Assembly (NCBI RefSeq): GCF_002159705.1
Contig: NZ_NFJD01000004.1
Span: 62,001-126,000 of the forward strand
DNA from: Elusimicrobium sp. An273
GTDB lineage: Bacteria; Elusimicrobiota; Elusimicrobia; Elusimicrobiales; Elusimicrobiaceae
DNA: 64,000 nucleotides
Reading direction: 5' to 3'
Below are positions 24,070-31,735 of this stretch, one piece after another. Made by a program: the position numbers and the translations under genes. Position 1 is the first letter of the stretch. Each line of letters opens with the position of its first letter. The notes beneath the pieces are model-generated. The model had not been told where the DNA came from. It made no database searches and was given only the letters and a program-made list of their open reading frames with translations.

Positions 24070-24990
24070 TTATTTAAAATAGTCCCTTGGATTGACGGCC
24101 TGCCCGTCTTTCCACACTTCGTAATGCAAATGCGTCCCGGTCGAGCGGCCGCTGGAGCCCATGGTGGCAATCCGGTCGCCGCGTTTGACCACGTCCCCCG
24201 CCTTTACCCGAATTTGGGTGGTGTGGGCGTAGAGGGTGGAATACCCCAGCCCGTGGTCTACCAAAATGGCTTGCCCGTAGCTGGGCACCCAGCCGGCATG
24301 GCGCACCACGCCGTCTGCGGTAACCACAATGGGGCTGTCGGGCTTGCCGGCAAAATCAATGCCGTTGTGGCGTTTGGTGGTGCGGTGTCCGAACGGATCC
24401 AAACGGTAACCAAAGCCGGAGCTGATGCGCGCCGTAGACGGGCGGATAGACGGAATGGAGTTTAAGCCTTCGCGGCGGTTGGCAAAGTACCAGGCAATTT
24501 CCTGAAAGCTGGCCAAACGCGTTTTGGCGCTGTCTTCAATAGAATCAATATACTGCTCAAACTCTTCCGTATCCAAGTCTTTCAAATCTTTGCTCATGGC
24601 CTCGCTGAAGCGGGCGTCTTCTTTGGCTTTGGCTTCTTCCCAGCCTTTGGGCAAATTGATAAATTTTCCGCCGGGCATGCCCAACATTTGGCGCATTTGC
24701 GTATCGGTGGTGCGGGTTAAATCCAAATACTTGCGCCCGCGTTCCAGCTCGTCGGCAATCAGCTTCATTTTAACGCGCATTAAATTGTTGTCGGCTTTGG
24801 TAATGTTGTAATCATACGCCCGGATAAAAAACAAAAATCCGCACAGGGTAATAATCAGCCATAGCACAAACACCAGCACGAGCGTAAGCACGCGCACCTT
24901 GAACTTTTTGGAAGAACCCATGCGCGGCATAATTAAAATATCCACGCGTTCTGCCAGAAGGCGGCCTAAAGAATTGATTAATTTACCCAT
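24070..24990 (-). CDS. M23 (LytM) peptidoglycan endopeptidase, membrane-anchored
   Basis: A 306-residue protein with a transmembrane helix (about 34-56), a coiled-coil linker (about 64-170) and a C-terminal LytM domain (about 190-303). Zinc ligands are H208 and D212 (RHNGIDF), and H287/H289 (HLHYE); H256 (LYAHT) is catalytic. Complete motifs suggest an active endopeptidase. First gene of the operon with bactofilin, as in cell-shape modules. ATG 24990 follows an extended -10 by 7 nt with no Shine-Dalgarno. Confidence 0.93.
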   Translation of the reverse strand: MGKLINSLGRLLAERVDILIMPRMGSSKKFKVRVLTLVLVFVLWLIITLCGFLFFIRAYDYNITKADNNLMRVKMKLIADELERGRKYLDLTRTTDTQMRQMLGMPGGKFINLPKGWEEAKAKEDARFSEAMSKDLKDLDTEEFEQYIDSIEDSAKTRLASFQEIAWYFANRREGLNSIPSIRPSTARISSGFGYRLDPFGHRTTKRHNGIDFAGKPDSPIVVTADGVVRHAGWVPSYGQAILVDHGLGYSTLYAHTTQIRVKAGDVVKRGDRIATMGSSGRSTGTHLHYEVWKDGQAVNPRDYFK

Positions 24991-24997
24991 CTTTTGT

Positions 24998-25006
24998 ATT
25001 CTATCA
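24998..25006 (-). promoter_or_regulatory. Extended -10, predicted leaderless start
   Basis: TGATAGAAT on the minus strand, 7 nt before the M23 gene's ATG at 24990. Confidence 0.6.
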
Positions 25007-25052
25007 TATACGGAGCCCGCAAGGGCGTTTTTCGCATTGGAAAGGAGAAAAA

Positions 25053-25535
25053 ATGAAAAAATTACTCGTTTTAACCGTTGCCGCGCTCTTGGCGGCGGCC
25101 TGTATGAAACTGCCGGAACTTCCCACCATGGGCCTTGTGCAAATACCGATTGCCGGGGAAGAAGAAGCGCTGTGGACGTCCACCGATTACGAAGGAAAAC
25201 CGGTGCTTATGATGTACATGGGATCGTGGTGCCCGTATTGCAAAATGTCCATGCCCGCGCTGAACACCGTGGCGGAAAAATACGCCGGCAAAGCCGAAGT
25301 GGTGGGCGTGTTTTTGGATGCGGATCCGGAAACGGTGTTAAAAGTAGCCAAAGAACACGGCTTAAACACCAAAGTGTTGTACAACGGCCAAGGCCCGGCG
25401 GACGTAATGAAGGTAACGGGTCTGCCGCATGCCATTTTATTTGACCGCAAACACCGCGTGGTCAGAATTTGGGAAGGCTTCAGCCCCACGCTGGCGCAAG
25501 AGTTTGACGAACACTTGCAGCGCCTGACCAAGTAA
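25053..25535 (+). CDS. TlpA-like thioredoxin-fold lipoprotein
   Basis: A 160-residue exported protein with a lipobox (LLAAAC, Cys17) and a TlpA/ResA-type thioredoxin fold. The active site is GSWCPYCKMSMP (CPYC about 69-72), and a cis-Pro lies at GLPHAILF. Probably an inner- or outer-membrane-tethered thiol reductase. Such proteins draw electrons from CcdA/DsbD-type proteins; the Trx-CcdA fusion at 2180 is a possible partner. Good Shine-Dalgarno (aaaggag). Confidence 0.88.
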   Translation: MKKLLVLTVAALLAAACMKLPELPTMGLVQIPIAGEEEALWTSTDYEGKPVLMMYMGSWCPYCKMSMPALNTVAEKYAGKAEVVGVFLDADPETVLKVAKEHGLNTKVLYNGQGPADVMKVTGLPHAILFDRKHRVVRIWEGFSPTLAQEFDEHLQRLTK

Positions 25536-25551
25536 GTACTTTCCTGTTAAC

Positions 25552-25580
25552 AAAAAGCCCCGCCAAAGCGGGGCTTTTTA
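25552..25580. terminator. Bidirectional terminator
   Basis: Stem aaaagccccgc / gcggggcttttt, loop caaa. It serves the TlpA-like gene and the convergent SPL-like gene. Confidence 0.9.
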
Positions 25581-25594
25581 GTGGGCTAAGCGCG

Positions 25595-26890
25595 TTAAAA
25601 CGACTGAACCAACCGAGGATCTTCCATACACAAATAAACGTGCGTATGCGGAAACACTTTTCGCAAAAGCGGCAGCAGAAACTGATAGACCTCTTTTCGC
25701 TGCGAGTCCCCGTAGCGCATTTTTCCGTCAAAATCCAACAAAAATTCGCCGTCTAAAATCGTATTTTGCGGGAAGCGGTTTTCAATCATCTTTTTTAGCT
25801 CCCGGCTAAAGCGCAACGTGCCCACGCTGATCCAAGCCACTTTGTCTTTCGGCAACGTATCGGCCATTTGTTCCACGGTGCGGGCATAGTCCTGCTGCCA
25901 GCCGTCATAGATAACCACCGGATCAAAATGGAATCCCAACCGGTAGCCCGCGCGGGCTACTTCGCAGGCGGCCGCCAGCCGGGCGGAAAGGCCGGGCGTA
26001 AAATGTTCGGCCGTATCGGTGATTTTGGCGGAATTGACCGACCACGACACCACCACGTTTTCACATCCGCCCGCTTCCAATAATCCGCCGATGTTGACGC
26101 TTTTGGTTTTAAACTCAAACTGCAACTGCGGCCGCGCGCGGAAAAACGGCACCAGCTTTTGGGAGTAACGGGTCAGGTCGTCAAACACCAGCGAATCGGT
26201 AAACTCCCCGCTGCCGATGCGCGGGCGGTCAAAAGGCCCTTTGCGAAAAGAGGCCCCGTCTATCTTGTTTAAAAACTCATCCAAGTTGGCGGGCAGCAAG
26301 ACGGCGTGCAGATTTTGGTATTGCTGCAAAAAGCAATACTCGCATTCAAACCGGCAGCCAAAGCCTAAATTAATTAAATTATACCCGCAGCACGCCGCCG
26401 CACAGCTGCAGGGGCACGGTTTTAGAAAGTCGTATTTTTCGCGGTGGATAAGCAGGGTGTCTAAGCGGCGGGAAAAGTTGGGGCTGCCCACTTGGGTTTT
26501 GCCGTCCGTTTCTTTAAACTGGGCGTTTGGAAATGCGGCGCGCACGCGCGCGGCCAGTTCGCTGTCCTGCACCGACGTTTCAATATAAACGGTTTTGGGG
26601 TAAAACGGCCGTGGCGTCAAATCGGCCTGCAGGGCGGGACTCAGTTCCAGTTTGGGCAAGTAAAAGCGGTCTTTGGCGGCGGTTTTAAAATTGACGGGAT
26701 ACCGGCGCGCCAACAACTGCTTTTTGGCGGACTCAAAATTCAAGTTTTTCTGCGCCGGCAGAATTTCCGAAAAAGGCGCCCCGTCCCGCTTGGCGATTTC
26801 ATACACCAGCCGCACCAGTTCGCGCCGTTTGTTTACGCCTAATTTGGGCAACACGCCCAACACATATTCTTCAGCGGCCTGCACCGTCAT
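25595..26890 (-). CDS. Spore photoproduct lyase-like radical SAM protein
   Basis: A 431-residue radical SAM protein of the SPL family. The 4Fe-4S motif is CRFECEYCFLQ (C179, C183, C186). Just before it lies a Cys-rich stretch CPCSCAAACC (C159, 161, 163, 167, 168), so eight Cys fall within 28 residues. SPL repairs spore photoproduct in endospore formers, but no sporulation gene is seen here. This may be a repair enzyme for other thymine lesions, or something else. ATG 26890 has a strong Shine-Dalgarno (ggagga); 78 residues upstream in frame are low-complexity and overlap the previous gene. It overlaps the aldo-keto reductase stop by 4 nt. Confidence 0.82.
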   Translation of the reverse strand: MTVQAAEEYVLGVLPKLGVNKRRELVRLVYEIAKRDGAPFSEILPAQKNLNFESAKKQLLARRYPVNFKTAAKDRFYLPKLELSPALQADLTPRPFYPKTVYIETSVQDSELAARVRAAFPNAQFKETDGKTQVGSPNFSRRLDTLLIHREKYDFLKPCPCSCAAACCGYNLINLGFGCRFECEYCFLQQYQNLHAVLLPANLDEFLNKIDGASFRKGPFDRPRIGSGEFTDSLVFDDLTRYSQKLVPFFRARPQLQFEFKTKSVNIGGLLEAGGCENVVVSWSVNSAKITDTAEHFTPGLSARLAAACEVARAGYRLGFHFDPVVIYDGWQQDYARTVEQMADTLPKDKVAWISVGTLRFSRELKKMIENRFPQNTILDGEFLLDFDGKMRYGDSQRKEVYQFLLPLLRKVFPHTHVYLCMEDPRLVQSF

Positions 26891-27804
26891 TTTCCTTCCT
26901 CCAAAAATTTTAATTCCGCCGAACTGACGGCTATATCCGCCGCCGCGGCGTTTTGCAGGGCTTGCTGCACCGTTCTGGCGCCCGTCAGCACGCAGGACAC
27001 CTGCGGATGTGCCAATGCCCACGCCCCCGCCAGCGAAGCCGCCGCGCAGCCCTTTTTCTGCGCCGCTTCTTTCACACGAAGCACCGTTTGATAAACACTT
27101 GCAAACGCGTCGCCCCGGTAGCATTTATAAAAGTAGTTGCGGGCGTCTGCGCGGCGCAGGTTGGGCTCTTTTTTATATTTGCCGCTTAAAATACCGCCGC
27201 ACAGCGTGCCGTAGCCGATAAAGCCCAGGTGTAATTTCTCACAGGCCGCAAATACCGCCCGCCCTTTTTGCGGATGGAGCAACGAAAATTCGTTTTGCAC
27301 GCAAACCGCTTGCCCGGCCGCGGCGGAGATTTCTTGTCCCCCCGCATTGCATAAGCCGATATAGCGGATTTTGCCTTGTTCCCGCAACCGGATTAAAACG
27401 GCCAACGCTTCTTCCAGCGGCACGCGGGGATCGGGATAGTGAATTTGGTACAAATCAATGTAATCGGTTTGCAGACGCGAAAGGGATTGTTCCAACTGGG
27501 AAATAATCGTTTGGGGGCGCAGGTCGTGGTCTGTCCAGGAGCCGTTTTTAACAAGGCCGCATTTCGTGGCCAGTACCACTTGCGGGCGGCGGCCTTTTAA
27601 GGCGCGGCCCAAAAAGACTTCACTTTCCCCGTAAATGGGGGCGGTGTCAAAAAGCGTAATGCCGGCGTCCAGCGCGGCAAAAATAGTGCGGCGGGCGTCC
27701 GTTTCCTCCGTCGCGCCCCAGTCCGTTGCGCCGCCCAGGGCCCAGCCGCCCAAGCCCACCGCCGAAACGTGCAAATCGGTACGTCCCAAGCGGTTATATT
27801 TCAT
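26887..27804 (-). CDS. Aldo/keto reductase
   Basis: A 305-residue NADPH-dependent aldo-keto reductase. The catalytic tetrad is visible: Asp in LFDTAPIYGESE, Tyr in the same motif (about 57), Lys in LATKCG (about 80) and His in YQIHYPD (about 122). YIGLCNAGGQE and the C-terminal VLTGARTVQQALQNA bind the cofactor. Substrate unknown. It starts 3 nt after the CoA-binding protein's stop without Shine-Dalgarno and overlaps the SPL-like gene. Confidence 0.92.
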   Translation of the reverse strand: MKYNRLGRTDLHVSAVGLGGWALGGATDWGATEETDARRTIFAALDAGITLFDTAPIYGESEVFLGRALKGRRPQVVLATKCGLVKNGSWTDHDLRPQTIISQLEQSLSRLQTDYIDLYQIHYPDPRVPLEEALAVLIRLREQGKIRYIGLCNAGGQEISAAAGQAVCVQNEFSLLHPQKGRAVFAACEKLHLGFIGYGTLCGGILSGKYKKEPNLRRADARNYFYKCYRGDAFASVYQTVLRVKEAAQKKGCAAASLAGAWALAHPQVSCVLTGARTVQQALQNAAAADIAVSSAELKFLEEGK

Positions 27805-27807
27805 AGG

Positions 27808-28173
27808 TTACCACAGCCCGTTGTCGGCCATAAAGCAGGAGTCCACCGCTTCCATCCCGGCGTTTACCGCCTGCTCATGCGCCTGTGCAGACTGTGCCCC
27901 GGGCTGAAACCAAATTTCTTTTACCCCGGCCGCAGCACACTGCCGCACGGCTCCTTCCAGCGCGGCGGGCGGGATGACCATAATCGCCACGTCCGGTTTA
28001 ACCGGCAGGAAAGCCAGCTCTTTAAACACGGTCTGCCCCGCCACTTGGCCGCCTTTGGGATTAATGCCAAACACGCGAAACCCTTTATCCAGCAGGGTTT
28101 TAAAAATCTTATACCCGTACTTGGAGGGATCTGCCGACACGCCAAACACGGCAATCGTTTTGTTTTCGTACAT
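27808..28173 (-). CDS. CoA-binding domain protein (YccU-like)
   Basis: A 121-residue single-domain Rossmann protein of the CoA_binding_2 family. AVFGVSADPSKYGYKIF (about 8-24) is the nucleotide loop; FGINPKGG, VIPPAALEGAV and IWFQPGAQS follow in order. The family binds CoA but its role is unclear. Its ATG lies 1 nt after the ybaB stop. Confidence 0.9.
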   Translation of the reverse strand: MYENKTIAVFGVSADPSKYGYKIFKTLLDKGFRVFGINPKGGQVAGQTVFKELAFLPVKPDVAIMVIPPAALEGAVRQCAAAGVKEIWFQPGAQSAQAHEQAVNAGMEAVDSCFMADNGLW

Positions 28174-28174
28174 A

Positions 28175-28468
28175 TTAAGCTTGCGGCATGCCGAAATTGC
28201 CCATAGTCTGGGCGGCCATGGTTTGGCTGTCGCGCACGGCTTTGTTGATGACGGCCTTTAAATCTTCGGCAATTTCCGCTTCTTTAAAATTTTTAATCAA
28301 GGCGTCCACCCGCACTTCTTTTACTTCCTGCGAGCCGGAAATGGTTACTTCAAACAAATGGCGCGGGCTGTCTACTTTAATGACCATATTGTCCAGCCGT
28401 TTTTTGATTTCTTCCATTTGGCTTTTGAGTTTCCACAAATCTTTTAATTGTCCCAATTTATCAAACAT
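28175..28468 (-). CDS. ybaB: YbaB/EbfC nucleoid-associated protein
   Basis: A 97-residue YbaB/EbfC dimeric DNA-binding protein. An N-terminal amphipathic helix (QMEEIKKRLDNMVI) is followed by a beta sheet (FEVTISGSQEVKEVRVD) and a C-terminal helix (VINKAVRDSQTMAAQTMG). It binds DNA weakly as part of the nucleoid. In many bacteria it sits by dnaX-recR; here it follows the AddAB-like genes, which keeps it in a recombination setting. Shine-Dalgarno agagg. Confidence 0.93.
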   Translation of the reverse strand: MFDKLGQLKDLWKLKSQMEEIKKRLDNMVIKVDSPRHLFEVTISGSQEVKEVRVDALIKNFKEAEIAEDLKAVINKAVRDSQTMAAQTMGNFGMPQA

Positions 28469-28504
28469 AAGTACCTCTTTTTAAAATTTTTTATATTTTA
28501 TCTT

Positions 28505-31500
28505 TTATAAGTCCGCCGCCGCAAACGTGCGCAAAAACACCGCCGATCCCCGTACCTTCCGCCCGGCAAACAATTTTTGCGCCGCCCGGACATATACCTC
28601 CAGCTGCGGGCGGTATTTTTCGTCCAGCACGGCTTTTTCCGCACCGGGGCGGATCTGATCGGTTTTATAATCCAACACCCACACCGTTCCCTCGGGCGTT
28701 TGCAACACGGCGTCCATCACGCCGGAAACGATTTCCCCCTCCGGCTCCGCAAACGAAAAAGGCATTTCGCACGCCAACACGTTACACGCCGTCATTTGAC
28801 CAAACAACGCGCTTTGCAAAAACGGCTCCAGCAACGCTTTCGCTTCCGGTGCGCGTTCCGGCGCGCCCGCTTGGGCCGCGGCCAAAGAAACGGCGGTCTG
28901 CAAATCGGTCTGCGGACGCGTCAGTATTTTTTCCAACGTGCGGTGGCAGACCGTCCCCAATTGGGCGGCCGCCTGCTGGGCGGGCGTTAAGGGGAGATCC
29001 TCCAACACCCGTTCGCTGGGGGTTTGGGCAAGCGCCGTTTGAAGCAAGCGCTCATATTGCGTTTTGCGCCGTTCATGCGCCGTGCGCCAGGCGGCAAGTT
29101 CCCGTTCGGTTTCGGCCGCCGCGGGGGCCGCGGCATGGCGGTAGAGAAACGTTTCCGGGTTTTGATAAGGAGCGTATACGACAGGCACCTGCAGGGCTTC
29201 TTCCTGCAATACCGGCGGGCAGGTTTCCTCGTTTGGAAACAAGCCGGCCGCCGCAAAAGCGGCCGCGGCTTTCAGGGCGCCTTTGCGGCCGTCGGCGGCT
29301 AAAATCAATTTTTCGCGGGCGCGCGTCAGCGCCACATACAGCACGCGCACCTCTTCACACTTGCCGTGCTTTTTTTGTTCTTCTTCCAAAAAAGCCAAAT
29401 TCACGTCGCACACTTTTCCGGCGCGCAGGCCGTGCATATTATACTGCCACGAAAAAATATGCCGCGCCGGCTGGGAAACCGCCGCCGAATCCTTTTTGGA
29501 CAGATCCGCCAAAATCACCACCGGGAATTCCAACCCCTTGGATTTGTGCACCGTCATTACGGATACGGCGTTTAACGCTTCCTCCGGCAAAGGCGCTCCC
29601 AGCCGTTCGGGTTCTTCTTCCAAAATTGTCTGCACCTCTGCCAAAAACTGCTGCAGCGACGCCGCCCCGTCCGCCGCATATCCCTGGGCCAACGTAACCA
29701 AGCGGTTTAAATTGGCCAGCGTTTGTTCGCCCTCGTACGCGGCGGCACAGGCTTCGGGCAAAAAGGTTTCGTCCAGCACCGCCTGCAGCAATTCTTTCAG
29801 CGGCGTGCGCCCGGCCCGGCGGCCGAATTGTTTTAATAAGGCGTAACTCTGCGCCAAACGCGCATCGGCCGGGCGGGCCGAAAGCGTCAGTTCCCCCCGG
29901 CGTGCGATTTGATAAATTTCTTCATCCGTAAACCCAAACAGCGGACTTCGCAAAATGCCCGCCAGCGCGGTGCGGTCTTGCACGTCCTGCGCCGCACGCA
30001 AAAAGTTTAAGAAATCGTTTATTTCCTGTTTGCGGTAGAAATTTTTATCGGTTTCCACATTAAACACAATGCCGCGGCGGCGCAGGGCGTCGGTATACGG
30101 GCCGGCGGTGGTGGCGGCGCGCGTTAAGAGGGCGATGTCGCGGTATTGCAGTTTGCGGCCGTCCGAAAGGGTCATCCTCCCCACGTTGGCTTCTATCCAG
30201 TCCGCAATGCGCTCGGCCTGATTGTCGCGGAAATCATCCGCCCCCGCCGGGCCGTCCGGCGCGGGCGTAACAAACAGCCACTGCACCGCGCCCGTACGGG
30301 CCGTTTTTGCGGTGTAAATGGGCTCATACGCGGGCTGGAAAGCCGTTTGCTGAATCATGGCGCGCGAGCAAACGGCGTTGGCGGCGTCTATAATTTCCGC
30401 CTCGCTGCGGAAATTTTGCCGCAGGAAACATTTTACGCCGCCTTGTTTTAAAATCAAATCGGTAAACAGTTCATAAGCGGTAATATCCGCCCCGCGGAAG
30501 CGGTAAATGGACTGCTTGGGATCGCCCACCACAAACAGCTTGCCGGGCGCCAAGCGCACGTCCTGCCAGCGGCCAGCCGAGGATGCTTTCTCTTCCGCCA
30601 AAAACAGCAGCAATTCCCCCTGCACCGGGTCGGTGTCCTGAAATTCGTCAATAAACAATACGTCAAATTTTTCTTTTAGCAGCCGCCGCACATAGAGGTT
30701 TTTTTCCAGCAGGTTGCGGGTTTTGACGATTAAGTCGTCAAAACTCAAAATCCCTTCCCGCGCGTAATCGGCGCGGACTTCCTCGGTTACGCGCTGCACC
30801 AACTCCAGCGCGGAGAGGAAAATTTGTTGTTTTTCCGGGGCGGTTTTTTCGGCAAATAAAACCAGCGAGCGGGCTTGTTCAAAATCGGCTTCGTCCCAAT
30901 CTTTGTAAGCGGCCGCCGGAAACGCGGGCGCCGTTTGCGCCGCGGGGGCGGGGACGGGTTGCCCTTTCAAAAAAGCCGCCGTGCGCCGCAAAGACTGCCC
31001 CGCCGCCGCCAGTGCCAGTTCCCCGTTGCGCGCTTTTTTGCCCGGGCGCGTCAACGCGGCCGCCAATTCCTCGGCCTGGCGGGCGCGCTCCAAACAAACC
31101 GAGGCCAGCAAATCCCGGTGAGTGTAGTAATCGTAGGCTTCTATTTTCCCGCTGCACAACTCTTGCGCAAAGGCTTTTAAATCCGGCAAGGAAATTTCCG
31201 CCAGCACCCGCTTCCACGCTTCGGCCCGCGGGGCGTTTACCCCCAATTCTTCGTCTAAAAACGTATTCCAGCGCGCATCAAACAAGCGGGCCGCCCGCTG
31301 GCCGGCGTCAATTTCGGCATGGGGCGAAAGCCCCGCTTCCAGCGGGAACGCTTTTAAAATGTCTGCACAGAAGCCGTGAATGGTGCCGATGGCGGCCCGA
31401 TCCAGGCGGGACAAGGCGGCCTCGGCGCGGGACGCAATGTCCGCATCCGAAACGGAAAAAGAATTTTGCAGCAGCTCCAGCGTGCGATCCGGCTCGTGTT

Positions 31501-31735
31501 CTTGTACGGCGCGAATCAGATGCTGGAGTTTATCCATAAAACGGGTTTTGATTTCCGCGGCGGCTTTTTCGGTAAACGTAAGCGCCACCAGTTTTTCCAC
31601 TTGAATGCCGCGCGCCAAAACGGCCAGGCACAGCCGGTCAATCAGCAGGGTGGTTTTGCCGGTTCCCGCGCCGGCCTCCACGACCATATTTACGTCCAGC
31701 CGGGTTTGTACTTGGCTGCGGTCTTCCGTAATCAT
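28505..31735 (-). CDS. addA: AddA/RecB-like UvrD-family helicase-nuclease
   Basis: A 1076-residue superfamily 1 helicase with a C-terminal nuclease. Walker A is EAGAGTGKTTL (20-30), Walker B/motif II FIDEFQDTDP (about 362-371), and the UvrD C-terminal motif includes VMTVHKSKGLEFPVVIL. The RecB-type nuclease ends the protein (SGVMDAV ... WVLDYKTD, about 1005-1026). With the upstream addB-like gene it should process double-strand DNA ends for homologous recombination. The genes overlap by 4 nt. RecB versus AddA cannot be settled by eye; the two-gene arrangement favours AddAB. Confidence 0.88.
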   Translation of the reverse strand: MITEDRSQVQTRLDVNMVVEAGAGTGKTTLLIDRLCLAVLARGIQVEKLVALTFTEKAAAEIKTRFMDKLQHLIRAVQEHEPDRTLELLQNSFSVSDADIASRAEAALSRLDRAAIGTIHGFCADILKAFPLEAGLSPHAEIDAGQRAARLFDARWNTFLDEELGVNAPRAEAWKRVLAEISLPDLKAFAQELCSGKIEAYDYYTHRDLLASVCLERARQAEELAAALTRPGKKARNGELALAAAGQSLRRTAAFLKGQPVPAPAAQTAPAFPAAAYKDWDEADFEQARSLVLFAEKTAPEKQQIFLSALELVQRVTEEVRADYAREGILSFDDLIVKTRNLLEKNLYVRRLLKEKFDVLFIDEFQDTDPVQGELLLFLAEEKASSAGRWQDVRLAPGKLFVVGDPKQSIYRFRGADITAYELFTDLILKQGGVKCFLRQNFRSEAEIIDAANAVCSRAMIQQTAFQPAYEPIYTAKTARTGAVQWLFVTPAPDGPAGADDFRDNQAERIADWIEANVGRMTLSDGRKLQYRDIALLTRAATTAGPYTDALRRRGIVFNVETDKNFYRKQEINDFLNFLRAAQDVQDRTALAGILRSPLFGFTDEEIYQIARRGELTLSARPADARLAQSYALLKQFGRRAGRTPLKELLQAVLDETFLPEACAAAYEGEQTLANLNRLVTLAQGYAADGAASLQQFLAEVQTILEEEPERLGAPLPEEALNAVSVMTVHKSKGLEFPVVILADLSKKDSAAVSQPARHIFSWQYNMHGLRAGKVCDVNLAFLEEEQKKHGKCEEVRVLYVALTRAREKLILAADGRKGALKAAAAFAAAGLFPNEETCPPVLQEEALQVPVVYAPYQNPETFLYRHAAAPAAAETERELAAWRTAHERRKTQYERLLQTALAQTPSERVLEDLPLTPAQQAAAQLGTVCHRTLEKILTRPQTDLQTAVSLAAAQAGAPERAPEAKALLEPFLQSALFGQMTACNVLACEMPFSFAEPEGEIVSGVMDAVLQTPEGTVWVLDYKTDQIRPGAEKAVLDEKYRPQLEVYVRAAQKLFAGRKVRGSAVFLRTFAAADL

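Noticed and set aside
26890-27124. N-terminal extension of the SPL-like protein to 27124
   Set aside because: The 78 extra residues are Gly/Arg-rich, overlap the upstream gene and lack a Shine-Dalgarno; ATG 26890 has a strong one.
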